Assembly: GCA_037441565.1 (NCBI GenBank)
Contig: JBBIRW010000001.1
Coordinates: 186,001-250,000, forward strand
DNA: 64,000 nucleotides
Source of the DNA: JBBIRW01 sp037441565
GTDB lineage: Bacteria > Desulfobacterota > JBBIRW01
Direction: 5' to 3'
Positions 8,351 through 16,934 of the stretch are shown here, piece by piece. A program made the translations under genes and the position numbers. Numbering within the stretch: the stretch's first letter is position 1; the number at the start of each line of letters is the position of its first letter. The notes under the pieces are model-generated. The model searched no databases. It was not told the origin of the DNA and was given only the letters and a program-made list of their open reading frames with translations.

Positions 8351-9004
8351 ATGCTACCCATATATTGTATTGTTGGAAAGAGTGATGTCGGAAAGACAAC
8401 ATTTATAGAGAAACTAATTCCTTTATTGAAAGTAAGGGGTGTAAAGATTGCCACTGTTAAACATGATGTACACGGTTTTGAGATGGACAGGGAAGGTAAG
8501 GATAGCTGGAGACACAAAAAGGCAGGTTCAGATTGTGTTATTGTAGCATCTTCACAAAAGATAGGAATGATAAAGGATCTGGAAAAGGAAATGTTGCTTT
8601 CCGACATTGTGACTAAATATCTTTCTGAATATGACCTTGTTATTACCGAAGGATATAAAAGGAGCCCTTTTCCAAAGATCGAAATTTTTCGCAGTGATGT
8701 ATCAAATATACCACTTTGTTCAAAGGAAGATGGTCTCGTTGCAATTGTTACAGATGTAAAGCTTGAGATAGATGTGCCACAGTTCTCTCACGATAATGCT
8801 AATGGGGTTGCTGAATTTATAATCAGATCAATGGAGGATTTTAAGAAAGAGGACCAGATATCCCTCTTTGTTAATGGTGAATCAGTGGAGATGAATCCTT
8901 TTATCAAATCTTTTTTTACAAAAGTTATAAAGGCTATGGTGTCATCTCTTAAAGGATGCGATGATCCAAAAAGAATAGACATTTCCCTCAGGATTAATAG
9001 ATAA
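8351..9004 (+). CDS. mobB: Molybdopterin-guanine dinucleotide biosynthesis adapter MobB
   Basis: A GTP-binding accessory protein that helps MobA attach GMP to molybdopterin. The P-loop is GKSDVGKTTF at the N-terminus, followed by the conserved ATVKHDVHGFEMDREGKDSWRHKKAG region split at about residues 30-57, and the Walker-B-like DLVITEGYKRSPFPKIEI. The 217-residue length is somewhat longer than minimal MobB; the extra C-terminal 50 residues have no motif I recognise. The frame is open from a TTG at 8318 and ATG 8336, but ATG 8351 follows GGAGG (8342-8346) and sits just before the first strand. No other molybdenum cofactor gene lies in the window. It implies that the organism makes Mo/W-bis-MGD enzymes. 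Confidence 0.85.
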   Translation: MLPIYCIVGKSDVGKTTFIEKLIPLLKVRGVKIATVKHDVHGFEMDREGKDSWRHKKAGSDCVIVASSQKIGMIKDLEKEMLLSDIVTKYLSEYDLVITEGYKRSPFPKIEIFRSDVSNIPLCSKEDGLVAIVTDVKLEIDVPQFSHDNANGVAEFIIRSMEDFKKEDQISLFVNGESVEMNPFIKSFFTKVIKAMVSSLKGCDDPKRIDISLRINR

Positions 9005-9016
9005 GCGCCCTCTCTT

Positions 9017-9658
9017 TCAACCCTTAACTACAGAAAGCACTTGATAACCTCTGCTTTGAATTTCGTTAATTACAGGCTCAGGATTATCCGTTTTTATTCT
9101 CATAATAAGTATTCTTTTTTCTGGCTCCTCAGCTTTAGCTGTAACGATACTAACTATGTTAATATTAAATTCCTTTATTATACCGGAGACCTTTGCAAGG
9201 ACTCCTGGCTTGTCTTCAACAAGGATTTCAATCCTTGTGCCCTTTTCACCCCATCCCATAACTTCAAGAAAGATTTTAAAAATATCTGATTCTGTGATAA
9301 TACCTACAAGTTTACCTTTCTCAAGCACTGGAAGCCCACTTATCTTCCACTCATACATAAGCTTAGCAGCCTCCTCTATGGTGTGGCGGGGAGTAATTGT
9401 TATTACCTGCTTTGTCATGATCTCTTTTATTTTCACCCTATCAAGCAGATACTTAAGCTCATAAACAGAGAGTGTTGTTGCATCCGATGCCCATGCTTCC
9501 CTTACATCTCTATCAGTTACTATTCCCACAAGCCTATCCCCATCCATAACTGGAAGCCTTCTGATTCTATGTTTCTTCATGAGATCCATAGCCTTTTCAA
9601 GGCTATCATCAGGTCCGATCGTTATTAAATTTTTGCTCATTTTCTTACCAACGAACAT
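9017..9658 (-). CDS. Tandem CBS plus ACT domain protein (AcuB-like)
   Basis: A 213-residue regulatory protein. Two CBS motifs occupy about residues 8-125 (MKKHRIRRLPVMDGDRLVGIVTDRD and MYEWKISGLPVLEKGKLVGIITESD), a Bateman pair that binds adenine nucleotides. A C-terminal ACT domain (about 142-210, IEILVEDKPGVLAKVSGIIKE) usually binds amino acids. The same architecture is found in Bacillus AcuB, but the role here is unproven. A strong AAGGAGG ribosome-binding site precedes the ATG. It lies 32 bases downstream of nth on the same strand and may be co-transcribed. It converges with mobB. Confidence 0.85.
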   Translation of the reverse strand: MFVGKKMSKNLITIGPDDSLEKAMDLMKKHRIRRLPVMDGDRLVGIVTDRDVREAWASDATTLSVYELKYLLDRVKIKEIMTKQVITITPRHTIEEAAKLMYEWKISGLPVLEKGKLVGIITESDIFKIFLEVMGWGEKGTRIEILVEDKPGVLAKVSGIIKEFNINIVSIVTAKAEEPEKRILIMRIKTDNPEPVINEIQSRGYQVLSVVKG

Positions 9659-9690
9659 AATAATCCTCCTTCAAAGTTTTAATATATACA

Positions 9691-10320
9691 TCAAAGGTTC
9701 TTTTCACAATATTTTTCTATGGGACATATACTGCATTTGGGTTTTCTTGCCACACAAATCTTCCTTCCATGAAAGCTAATCAGATGCGTTGCCCTTGTCC
9801 ATTTCTGTTTCGGAATTATATTTTTTAACTCCTCTTCTATTTTATCAGGATCATTAGATGAAACAAGCCCTATTCTTTTTGTAACTCTGGCAACATGTGT
9901 ATCCACTGCGATTGATGGGATCTTAAAAACATTGCTAAGAACAACATTTGCTGTTTTCCTGCCAACACCAGGTAATTTTATAAGCTCATCGAAACTCGAA
10001 GGTACATTTCCATTGTATCTACTGATTATTTCCCTGCAACATGCAATTATATTTTTCGCCTTGTTCTTGTAAAATCCAGTGGGTTTGATATCCTTCTCGA
10101 GCTCTGAAAGGGGGGCATTTGCGAAGTCACTGGCGCTTCTATATTTTGTAAATAGGGTTTTTGTGACCTCGTTTACCCTTTCATCTGTGCACTGGGCAGC
10201 GAGCATGGTTGCTATAAGTAGCTCAAGGGGACTGTTGAAATTGAGTAAAAGTCTTGCATCAGGATAGGTTTTTTCAAGAATATCGAGTATCTTCCCTCCA
10301 GGTTTAGGAAAAGATATCAT
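9691..10320 (-). CDS. nth: Endonuclease III, DNA glycosylase/AP lyase
   Basis: A base-excision repair enzyme that removes oxidised pyrimidines and cleaves the abasic site. The 209-residue length is typical. The helix-hairpin-helix LPGVGRKTANVV contains the catalytic Lys122, and the catalytic Asp140 is in VDTHVARVTKRIGL. The C-terminal [4Fe-4S] loop has the exact spacing C189-x6-C196-x2-C199-x5-C205. It is divergent from tolQ and upstream of the CBS-ACT gene. Confidence 0.95.
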   Translation of the reverse strand: MISFPKPGGKILDILEKTYPDARLLLNFNSPLELLIATMLAAQCTDERVNEVTKTLFTKYRSASDFANAPLSELEKDIKPTGFYKNKAKNIIACCREIISRYNGNVPSSFDELIKLPGVGRKTANVVLSNVFKIPSIAVDTHVARVTKRIGLVSSNDPDKIEEELKNIIPKQKWTRATHLISFHGRKICVARKPKCSICPIEKYCEKNL

Positions 10321-10376
10321 GGTAATTATAAAAACTCAAATCTTTATAGAAATTATAATGCCAAAGGATTATTTTG

Positions 10377-10382
10377 TATAAT
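10377..10382 (+). promoter_or_regulatory. Possible -10 element for tolQ operon
   Basis: A perfect TATAAT lies 52 bases upstream of the tolQ ATG in the 113-base divergent region between nth and tolQ. No good -35 box is found at 16-18 bases, so this is a weak call. Confidence 0.3.
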
Positions 10383-10433
10383 AAAAAATGATATGTTAAA
10401 TATGCTCTTAAAACCAGTGAAAGGAGATTGATC

Positions 10434-11042
10434 ATGATCGAATTTATAGTGAAGGGTGGCATATTCATGTATCCGATAATCCTCTGTTCTGTAGTATCAC
10501 TGGCTATTTTTCTCGAAAGGATGTGGTCTTTAAGGAAGGGAAGGGTTATCCCTGGGAAATTTCTTATACAGCTTGAGGAGTTCTTATTAAAAGATAAGAT
10601 TGATGATGCCATATTGTTCTGCAGACGGAACGACTCACCCATCGCAAGAATTATAGAGGCAGGCTTGAGAAGTGCGTCGAGAAAAAGGGATTCTTTGAAG
10701 GAAGTGATGGAGGAGACTGGAAGGAGGGAATCTTTCCAGCTTGAAAAATATATAGAGACAATGTCAACGATAGCAAGTGTGAGTACACTTCTTGGATTAC
10801 TCGGAACTATATCAGGAATGATAAAGATATTTTCCGTAATATCTCATCAGGCAGCTGTAAATCCTCCAAGTCTCGCAGGGGGTATTTCAGAAGCGCTGTA
10901 TACAACGGCTGCAGGTCTCGCCGTTGCAATTCCTACGATTGTTGGTTATAGGTTTCTCACAAGCAGAGTGGATATTCTTATAAAGGAGATGGAGGAGTTT
11001 TCAAACCACGTCCTTGAAATTTTATGTAAGAATAGGGAGTAA
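10434..11042 (+). CDS. tolQ: MotA/TolQ/ExbB proton channel family protein
   Basis: A 202-residue inner-membrane subunit of a proton-driven energiser. There are three hydrophobic segments: near the N-terminus (about 8-25), and two after residue 100 containing the family signature LLGLLGTISGMIKIF and the AGGISEALYTTAAGLAVAIP segment with its conserved Thr/Ala. Paired with TolR it would energise either Tol-Pal outer-membrane constriction or TonB-type transport; neither TolA/TolB/Pal nor TonB is in the window, so the symbol is by subfamily only. ATG 10434 follows AAGGAG (10421-10426); an upstream in-frame TTG is less likely. Confidence 0.85.
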   Translation: MIEFIVKGGIFMYPIILCSVVSLAIFLERMWSLRKGRVIPGKFLIQLEEFLLKDKIDDAILFCRRNDSPIARIIEAGLRSASRKRDSLKEVMEETGRRESFQLEKYIETMSTIASVSTLLGLLGTISGMIKIFSVISHQAAVNPPSLAGGISEALYTTAAGLAVAIPTIVGYRFLTSRVDILIKEMEEFSNHVLEILCKNRE

Positions 11043-11046
11043 AAAG

Positions 11047-11454
11047 ATGCGTTTTGGAAAGAGAAGGAGACGAGGGGTGAGCTTGGATATTACACCGCTT
11101 GTTGATACAGTATTTAATCTCATGATTTTCTTTGCCCTATCTCTTAACTTTATAGTAACGCCGGGTATAAAGGTCAACCTTCCCGCATCATCATCAGAAG
11201 AAGTAAGCTCCGCTCCGAACCAGGTGACAGTGACCGTCACTCATTTAAAAGAAATTTATCTCGACACTACACCTGTTTCCCTTAAATCTATCGGCCCCCA
11301 CCTGAAGAAGGCCTCACCTTATAGTGATACCATAATAATACTCAGGGCTGATGCAGCAGTAGAGCATGGTTTTGTGGTGGAGATCCTGGATGAGATTAAA
11401 AAGGCTGGTTTTAAAAGGGTTGCCATATCAACTCGTATAAAAGATAAAAGATGA
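11047..11454 (+). CDS. tolR: ExbD/TolR family biopolymer transport protein
   Basis: A 135-residue partner of the TolQ-like channel. A basic N-terminus (RFGKRRRRG) precedes one membrane helix that carries the essential Asp in SLDITPLVDTVFNLMIFF, which is the ExbD/TolR proton-relay motif. The periplasmic part ends with the family hallmark LRADAAVEHGFVVEILDEIKKAG. The frame is open back to 11014, but ATG 11047 lies five bases after the tolQ stop with an AGGGAG ribosome-binding site. The last codon overlaps the start of the next gene. Confidence 0.88.
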   Translation: MRFGKRRRRGVSLDITPLVDTVFNLMIFFALSLNFIVTPGIKVNLPASSSEEVSSAPNQVTVTVTHLKEIYLDTTPVSLKSIGPHLKKASPYSDTIIILRADAAVEHGFVVEILDEIKKAGFKRVAISTRIKDKR

Positions 11455-12773
11455 ACCGTCCCCTTACCCTTAAGGATAATGATACCGTAGTAATAATAGG
11501 TGCAGGCCCAGCCGGGAGTTTCTTTGCAATTCACCTTTTGATGCTGGCGAAAAAAATGGGGATCAGGATAAATGTCATTATGTTTGACAGAAAATTCTTT
11601 ACGGAGCATGGTCCTCCTGGATGCAATATGTGCGCAGGGGCTATTGGCAATAATCTTGTAAAAAAGCTAAATGAAATGAATATACCTCTTCCAGAATCGG
11701 TTGTGCGTCAGGAGGTTGATGGATACTCACTTCATGGCAGAATTGGTTATTCATATATAAAGACAGAGCCAGGGATGAAGATTTATACGGTGTTCAGGGG
11801 GGCTGGACCATGTGCCTCAGAGGTGAGAAAATATGCCTTTGATCAATATCTGCTTGATACAGCTATCAATCTTGGCGCGAGATTTAAAAATGAGCTTGTT
11901 GAGGATATATTCTTTCCAGAGCCCGGGAGCGGTGAAAAAATAAGGGTGAAAATAAAGGGTGAGCACGAATACTTCCAAGCCGATCTCGTTGTTGGTGCAT
12001 TCGGTGTAAATACGGCTATTGTAAAAAAGATCAAATATGGTTATGTTCCACCGAAAACATGGCATTCCTGTCAGGGAGAGATCAGGGTAAGCGAGGATTT
12101 TTATACTCGCAAGCATAGTAAATTTATTCATGTTTTTCTTACAAATAACCCTTTAATTAAATTTTCTGCTATAACACCTAAGGGAGAATTCCTTACGGTA
12201 ACAAGTATAGGTGAGCATGTTAAGATCAAGGATATGGAAAATGAGATGAGGACAAATCCGGAGATAAGAATGTACCTTCCTGCTGATTGGAAGATCACAT
12301 GTCACTGCCACCCTCAGTTGCCAGTATCATCAGCAAAGAGACCATATGCTGATAGATTTGTAGTTGTTGGAGATGCTTGTATTTCCAGATTTTTAAAAAA
12401 TGGCATTGAGAGTGCTTTTTATACATCAAAGTTTGCGGCAAAAACTGCATTAATGAGAGGGATATCCTCAAACGATTTCGAAAAGTATTATTACAGGGAA
12501 TGCATGAGAATATTTGAATTTGATAATTTGTGCGGAAGGATACTATTTCGTTTATATGATATAGCTTCCTCAAGTGATGCTATTTCACATGTGTATCTTA
12601 GCATGGTGAAAAAGGAGCAGAAGGGCTCTGATCCGGATCGGCGGTTATCGAGAATATTATGGAATATGTTTACAGGGGATGCTCCATATAAGGAAATCCT
12701 TTATGATGCGATGAGTCTTAAATTAATTTTCAAATTAATTTTTCGTGGACTGAGGGGTATATCTAAAAAATAA
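11451..12773 (+). CDS. FAD-dependent oxidoreductase, geranylgeranyl-reductase-like
   Basis: A 440-residue flavoprotein. The N-terminal dinucleotide motif VVIIGAGPAGSFFAIHLL binds FAD, and the second FAD motif is DRFVVVGDACISRFLKNGIESAF (about residues 297-320), an arrangement found in the geranylgeranyl reductase/FixC/p-hydroxybenzoate hydroxylase superfamily. A Cys pair in GCNMCAGA near residue 60 is unusual and could be a redox or metal site. The C-terminal basic and hydrophobic end (LIFKLIFRGLRG) may touch the membrane. It overlaps tolR by four bases (ATGA). The substrate is unknown; reduction of an isoprenoid or quinone is plausible. Confidence 0.65.
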   Translation: MNRPLTLKDNDTVVIIGAGPAGSFFAIHLLMLAKKMGIRINVIMFDRKFFTEHGPPGCNMCAGAIGNNLVKKLNEMNIPLPESVVRQEVDGYSLHGRIGYSYIKTEPGMKIYTVFRGAGPCASEVRKYAFDQYLLDTAINLGARFKNELVEDIFFPEPGSGEKIRVKIKGEHEYFQADLVVGAFGVNTAIVKKIKYGYVPPKTWHSCQGEIRVSEDFYTRKHSKFIHVFLTNNPLIKFSAITPKGEFLTVTSIGEHVKIKDMENEMRTNPEIRMYLPADWKITCHCHPQLPVSSAKRPYADRFVVVGDACISRFLKNGIESAFYTSKFAAKTALMRGISSNDFEKYYYRECMRIFEFDNLCGRILFRLYDIASSSDAISHVYLSMVKKEQKGSDPDRRLSRILWNMFTGDAPYKEILYDAMSLKLIFKLIFRGLRGISKK

Positions 12774-12785
12774 CCAAAGTTTGTC

Positions 12786-12814
12786 TTTACAAGAAATCTT
12801 CTTTTGTATATTCT
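12786..12814 (+). promoter_or_regulatory. Possible promoter of ftsB
   Basis: TTTACA (12786-12791) and TATTCT (12809-12814) are spaced by 17 bases. The predicted start of transcription (about 12821) is almost at the ATG (12824), so the message would be nearly leaderless. The box matches are moderate. Confidence 0.35.
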
Positions 12815-12823
12815 TTTTAGAAG

Positions 12824-13129
12824 ATGTCTTTACTATCTCCTTTAAGTTCGTCAGAGAAAAAGCTTATTGTAGTTCTTATCTTTATAGCGTTTGCATGGAC
12901 ACTCATAATCATTTTCGGAGAAAAAGGTCTTCTCTCTCTCCACAGGATGGGCCTTGAACTTCGTGAAATGAAGGAAGTCAATGAAAGAATCCGTGAAGAA
13001 AATAAGAGGCTTATAAGGGAGTTATACCTTTTGAAAAACAATAGAAAGTATATTGAAGAGATTGCCAGAAAAGAACTAGGCCTCATAAGAGAAGGGGAGA
13101 TAGTATATCAGTTTAAAGAGGAGAAATAG
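12824..13129 (+). CDS. ftsB: Septum formation initiator family protein FtsB/DivIC
   Basis: A 101-residue bitopic membrane protein of the divisome. A short cytoplasmic N-terminus precedes a membrane helix (about residues 14-33, LIVVLIFIAFAWTLIIIF), then a periplasmic coiled coil (about 36-72) and the conserved end YIEEIARKELGLIREGEIVYQF, which is typical of FtsB/DivIC. It would bridge FtsL and FtsQ and help to activate septal peptidoglycan synthesis. A diguanylate cyclase gene starts seven bases downstream. Confidence 0.85.
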   Translation: MSLLSPLSSSEKKLIVVLIFIAFAWTLIIIFGEKGLLSLHRMGLELREMKEVNERIREENKRLIRELYLLKNNRKYIEEIARKELGLIREGEIVYQFKEEK

Positions 13130-13135
13130 TGTAAA

Positions 13136-15238
13136 TTGAAATGGGTTCTCCTGAAGAGGTATTATTTCATATTTATCTTTATAGCTTATGGATTAATTTA
13201 CTATTCAGAATTTTTGAATAAAAGGGGTAATTTTGACTTAGCCCACCTTCTTTTTATATTGCTTATCCTGCTGACAACATACTGGAGATTTTCTGCAATT
13301 TTCAGATCCCTGGGAAAGACTGAACTTCCAGATTTTAAGGACCGCTGGGAATTTTTCCTTATCAGCACCGCTACACTCTGGATAATTCTTCAGGTCACTG
13401 GAGGTTCTGATTCTTTTCTCTACCCATTGAACTATGCACTGATATCAATCCTATCATCTTTTGGTTCCTTTACGGAGAGTATCATACTTATATTCGTGAG
13501 TGCATCTTTTGAAGCACTTCCCTTTATAAAAAATGGTCTTCATTCAGAAAATATAACGGATCTATTAACGCATATAACCTATCTATTTATTTTTTCTATC
13601 TGTATAGGTACGATTCTTCGTCTCGAAAGGCAGAAAAAAGAACGTGCACTAAATGTGATAAAAACAATTGAAGAAGATGCAAAAATGTTAGTATCCACAA
13701 CCGGAGAACCTGAGGACCTCAGTGAGGAATCCCATGAGAGGGTCAGGTATAGGATGATAATGGCTTTTGATTATACGCTTTATTCCATTCTTGAAGAGAT
13801 AAAAAATATATTAAATTCGTATAGTTGCGTTCTATTAATGGCTGATTTCGAAGGCAGGAAACTAAGGGTGAGGGAAGCCTGTTGTGATGAGGACGTTGTT
13901 GATTTTCACAGTTCCATAAATCTTGAAGAAAGTATATTTAACTGGGTATATAAAAACAAGAAGCCTCTTTATCTTTCAAAGAGTTCAAGGGATAGAAAGA
14001 CGCTTTTTTATTATAAATATAGTTTGAAGGAGGGATCCATAGTTATCTTTCCCTTGATCAGAGATGATAAAGTTCTGGGACTCCTTTGTCTTGATAGTCC
14101 GAAGGAAGGATTCTTCAATTCCGATGATATTAAATTTCTTCCCCTCATATCAAAATACATAATCGATATTATTGAAACAATCAGAACCATCCAGAAGATT
14201 CAGAAGGACACAAAGGAATTTCAGGGTCTTTTTGAAGTTAGTAAAAAGCTGAGTGATAAGCTTCAACTGGCTGATCTTCTAAACTTTTTTTCAGAGGCGA
14301 TTGCAAGAATTATAGATGCATCGTCAGTCATTATACTAATAAAGGAAGGTGAAAGAATTATGATTAAGTCCGTTCTCGGTGATATAAGCAGTGAGGTTTT
14401 GGGTCTGGAGATTTCCTCAAGGGAAGGTATCGTTGGATGGTCACTTTTAAATAAACAGTATTTATATTATCCGGACGTTATGCTAAAGGAGTTTAAGAAA
14501 CCATTAATTTCCAAAAATGTAACGATTCCATATGCCCGTTCATTCCTCTGCATTCCATTTGTTTTAAAGGGAGAGACCCTGGGAGGGGTTGTTATAACAT
14601 CAAGAAATACAAATGCCTTCAGTCCATACGAAATAAAGATACTCTGGGTTTTATGTAATCAGGCATCTATTCTTATTTCCAACTCTATGCTTTATGAAAG
14701 GATGGAGCAACTTGCAACAATCGATGGGCTAACAGGCCTCATGAATCACAGACAGTTCCAGGAAGCATTTATAAGGGAGTTAGCGAGGGCAGATAGATAT
14801 CGAGAAAATCTCTCTGTAGGAATGGTTGATATAGATAACTTCAAAAAGATAAACGATACATTTGGCCATCTCGTAGGTGATGAAATACTTAAAAACATTT
14901 CCAGAATCCTTGTTGAAAGTTTGCGGAGCGTGGATATTTGTGCAAGATATGGGGGTGAAGAATTTGTTTTTTTACTTCCAAATACAGATGAGGAAAACGC
15001 AAGAAAAGTGGCTGAAAGGGTAAGAGGCAAAGTTTCAAGCTCCATATTCACATTTAATGATTCAAAGATCAAAGTTACTGTAAGTATTGGCATATCAACG
15101 TTCCCTGGTGATGGAAGAAAAAGGGAAGAACTTCTTGAGAAAGCAGATGAGGCAATGTATCAAGCAAAGCATAAGGGAAGAAACAGGGTTATACATATAA
15201 GGGATATCTTGAAGAATGGGCTTAAAGGTGAGGAATAA
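13136..15238 (+). CDS. Membrane GAF-GAF-GGDEF diguanylate cyclase
   Basis: A 700-residue protein predicted to make cyclic di-GMP. The N-terminal 170 residues hold about five to six membrane helices. A first GAF domain covers about 200-350 and a second about 375-535, then a GGDEF domain from 540. The GGDEF domain is intact: DGLTGLMNHRQF opens it, the active site is GGEEF at 606-610, and the product-inhibition I-site R597-x-x-D600 is present at the correct five-residue spacing. The TTG start at 13136 is the only plausible one. It follows ftsB closely, which could place c-di-GMP synthesis near the division machinery, though this is only positional evidence. Confidence 0.88.
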   Translation: MKWVLLKRYYFIFIFIAYGLIYYSEFLNKRGNFDLAHLLFILLILLTTYWRFSAIFRSLGKTELPDFKDRWEFFLISTATLWIILQVTGGSDSFLYPLNYALISILSSFGSFTESIILIFVSASFEALPFIKNGLHSENITDLLTHITYLFIFSICIGTILRLERQKKERALNVIKTIEEDAKMLVSTTGEPEDLSEESHERVRYRMIMAFDYTLYSILEEIKNILNSYSCVLLMADFEGRKLRVREACCDEDVVDFHSSINLEESIFNWVYKNKKPLYLSKSSRDRKTLFYYKYSLKEGSIVIFPLIRDDKVLGLLCLDSPKEGFFNSDDIKFLPLISKYIIDIIETIRTIQKIQKDTKEFQGLFEVSKKLSDKLQLADLLNFFSEAIARIIDASSVIILIKEGERIMIKSVLGDISSEVLGLEISSREGIVGWSLLNKQYLYYPDVMLKEFKKPLISKNVTIPYARSFLCIPFVLKGETLGGVVITSRNTNAFSPYEIKILWVLCNQASILISNSMLYERMEQLATIDGLTGLMNHRQFQEAFIRELARADRYRENLSVGMVDIDNFKKINDTFGHLVGDEILKNISRILVESLRSVDICARYGGEEFVFLLPNTDEENARKVAERVRGKVSSSIFTFNDSKIKVTVSIGISTFPGDGRKREELLEKADEAMYQAKHKGRNRVIHIRDILKNGLKGEE

Positions 15239-15242
15239 CCTT

Positions 15243-15527
15243 ATGGATCTGGATGATGCTCTTAGGAAAATAGAGGAGCTATATGAACCGGAACAGATAT
15301 ATGTAAAGGGAAGCGGAAAAGTTCTGGAAGAGGAGGTTCAAATCCTTATAATAAAGAGAACGATAAAGAACAGGATTGAAAGGATGTGGGATGTTTACAG
15401 AATAGTTGAGAAAAAGTGTTTTCCAGCGCGCATCATCGTTCTTACACCGGAGGAACTGAATGAAAGGGTAAGATTAGGAGATCCAGTTATAAAAGGGATT
15501 CTATCAGGGAGGCAACATTTTGGATGA
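15243..15527 (+). CDS. Degenerate minimal nucleotidyltransferase (MNT-like) protein
   Basis: A 94-residue protein starting at ATG 15243 behind AGGTGAGG. It has the size and predicted strand-helix order of a minimal nucleotidyltransferase, with a Gly-Ser in IYVKGSGKVLEEEVQILII at the place of the GS motif. The acidic Asp-x-Asp of active enzymes (usually SDIDLLV) is replaced by EEVQILI, so the metal site looks lost. It overlaps the HEPN gene by four bases (ATGA), the classic MNT-HEPN pairing, in which the MNT is usually the antitoxin that neutralises HEPN by AMPylation. With no catalytic Asp it could act only by binding. The family assignment rests on partner and layout more than on motifs. Confidence 0.55.
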   Translation: MDLDDALRKIEELYEPEQIYVKGSGKVLEEEVQILIIKRTIKNRIERMWDVYRIVEKKCFPARIIVLTPEELNERVRLGDPVIKGILSGRQHFG

Positions 15528-15928
15528 TCGAATTATTCGAAAGGGCTAGAAAGGACATGGAACTTGCAAGGCATCTTTCAGTAGATGAGGTGTACTGGGA
15601 TTACTGTTGCTTTTTCTGTCATCAGGCGGTAGAAAAGGCATTGAAATACGTTATTGCATCAATGGGGGGAAGCTATCCTGATATTCATGATCTCCAGTTT
15701 CTTTTCAATCTTTGTATAGAAAAAGAATCTGATTTCGGAGATTGGACAGATCTTGCTATTTTCCTGAACCCCTTTTATTATGAAATAGTAAGTCCCACAG
15801 GACCCTATCCGCCACTTTCGCAAAATCTTGTCTTTAAGGCAATTGAGGGAACGGAGAATTTACTAAAATTTATGGAAGAACTCTCAGAAAGGAGGAGATC
15901 ACAAAATGAGGGCGATCAGAATCCATGA
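15524..15928 (+). CDS. HEPN domain protein
   Basis: A 134-residue all-helical HEPN protein. The conserved core DYCCFFCHQAVEKALKYVIAS (about 22-43) and the following YPDIHDLQFLFNLC are characteristic of the family. The R-x4-6-H ribonuclease motif of toxic HEPNs is not seen; the equivalent region reads LNPFYYEIVSPTGPYPPL, with no Arg or His. It is probably co-translated with the MNT-like gene, and its 3' end overlaps the oxidoreductase gene by 23 bases. Possible roles are a toxin-antitoxin relic or a nucleotide-binding protein pair. Confidence 0.78.
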   Translation: MIELFERARKDMELARHLSVDEVYWDYCCFFCHQAVEKALKYVIASMGGSYPDIHDLQFLFNLCIEKESDFGDWTDLAIFLNPFYYEIVSPTGPYPPLSQNLVFKAIEGTENLLKFMEELSERRRSQNEGDQNP

Positions 15929-16934
15929 GCATGGAGGTCCTGAAAAGTTGGTCCTTGAGGAGATTGCTGAGCCAAGGGCCAATGCCACAGAAGTTCTTGT
16001 AAAGGTAAAGGCGTGTGCCCTCAATCATCTCGATATATGGACAAGAAAGGGATTGCCTAATGTACGCATACCTCTGCCCATTATTCCGGGATCTGATATT
16101 TCTGGAGAGATCGCTGAGGCTGGTAATCTTGTAAAAGATTTTAGAAAAGGCGATCCTGTTATTGTATCCCCTGGCATAAGCTGCGGTGGGTGCTATTTCT
16201 GCGTAAATGGTGAAGAAAATCTATGCAGGGATTATAAAATTTTCGGTTATATGATAGACGGGGGTTATGCTGAATATGTTTGTGTGCCTGAAAGAAATCT
16301 TGTCCATAAGCCGGAAAATATAAGCTATGAAGAGGCAGCAGCAATTCCTCTCGTTTCGTTAACAGCATGGAATATGCTCGTAAAAAAAGCGAAGATAAAG
16401 CCAGGAGAATTAGTGCTCGTTATAGGAGCAGGAAGTGGTGTTGGAAGTGTAGCTATACAGATTGCAAAAATCCTGGGAGGGATTGTGATTGCAACCGCGG
16501 GAAGTGATGAGAAACTCGAGAAGGCTGCATCCCTTGGTGCACAGTATCTCATAAACCATTCAAAACAGGATATTTATGAGGAGGTAAAGAGGATAACAAA
16601 CAAGAGGGGAGTTGATATTATATTCGAGCATGCAGGAGAAGCTGTGTGGGAGAAGTGTATAATGAGCCTTGCCATAAAGGGAAGGTTGATTACCTGTGGA
16701 GCAACAACAGGTCATCTGGGTAAAACGGATATAAGATATCTATTTAGCAGGCAGTTGTCCATAATTGGTTCATATATGGGAACGAAAGCGGATCTAATGG
16801 AATCCCTTGAATTTTATAAAAGAGGATTATTAAAAGCGATCGTTGATCGGACCTTTTCTCTTTCAGAAGCAGCTCATGCACATCGTTACCTTGAAGATAG
16901 GAACCATTTTGGAAAAGTTATCCTCCTACCATAA
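15906..16934 (+). CDS. Zinc-containing medium-chain alcohol dehydrogenase/quinone oxidoreductase family protein
   Basis: A 342-residue medium-chain dehydrogenase/reductase. Structural zinc ligands are Cys93, Cys96, Cys99 and Cys107 in CGGCYFCVNGEENLC. The cofactor site is VLVIGAGSGVGSVAIQIAK (about residues 168-186). Cys37 (KACALNHLDIW) fits the first catalytic zinc position, but the usual GHE is GSDISGE, so catalytic zinc binding is uncertain. The substrate is unknown. ATG 15906 has an AAGGAGGAG ribosome-binding site inside the end of the HEPN gene. Its stop codon overlaps the terminator of the antisense small RNA. Confidence 0.85.
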   Translation: MRAIRIHEHGGPEKLVLEEIAEPRANATEVLVKVKACALNHLDIWTRKGLPNVRIPLPIIPGSDISGEIAEAGNLVKDFRKGDPVIVSPGISCGGCYFCVNGEENLCRDYKIFGYMIDGGYAEYVCVPERNLVHKPENISYEEAAAIPLVSLTAWNMLVKKAKIKPGELVLVIGAGSGVGSVAIQIAKILGGIVIATAGSDEKLEKAASLGAQYLINHSKQDIYEEVKRITNKRGVDIIFEHAGEAVWEKCIMSLAIKGRLITCGATTGHLGKTDIRYLFSRQLSIIGSYMGTKADLMESLEFYKRGLLKAIVDRTFSLSEAAHAHRYLEDRNHFGKVILLP

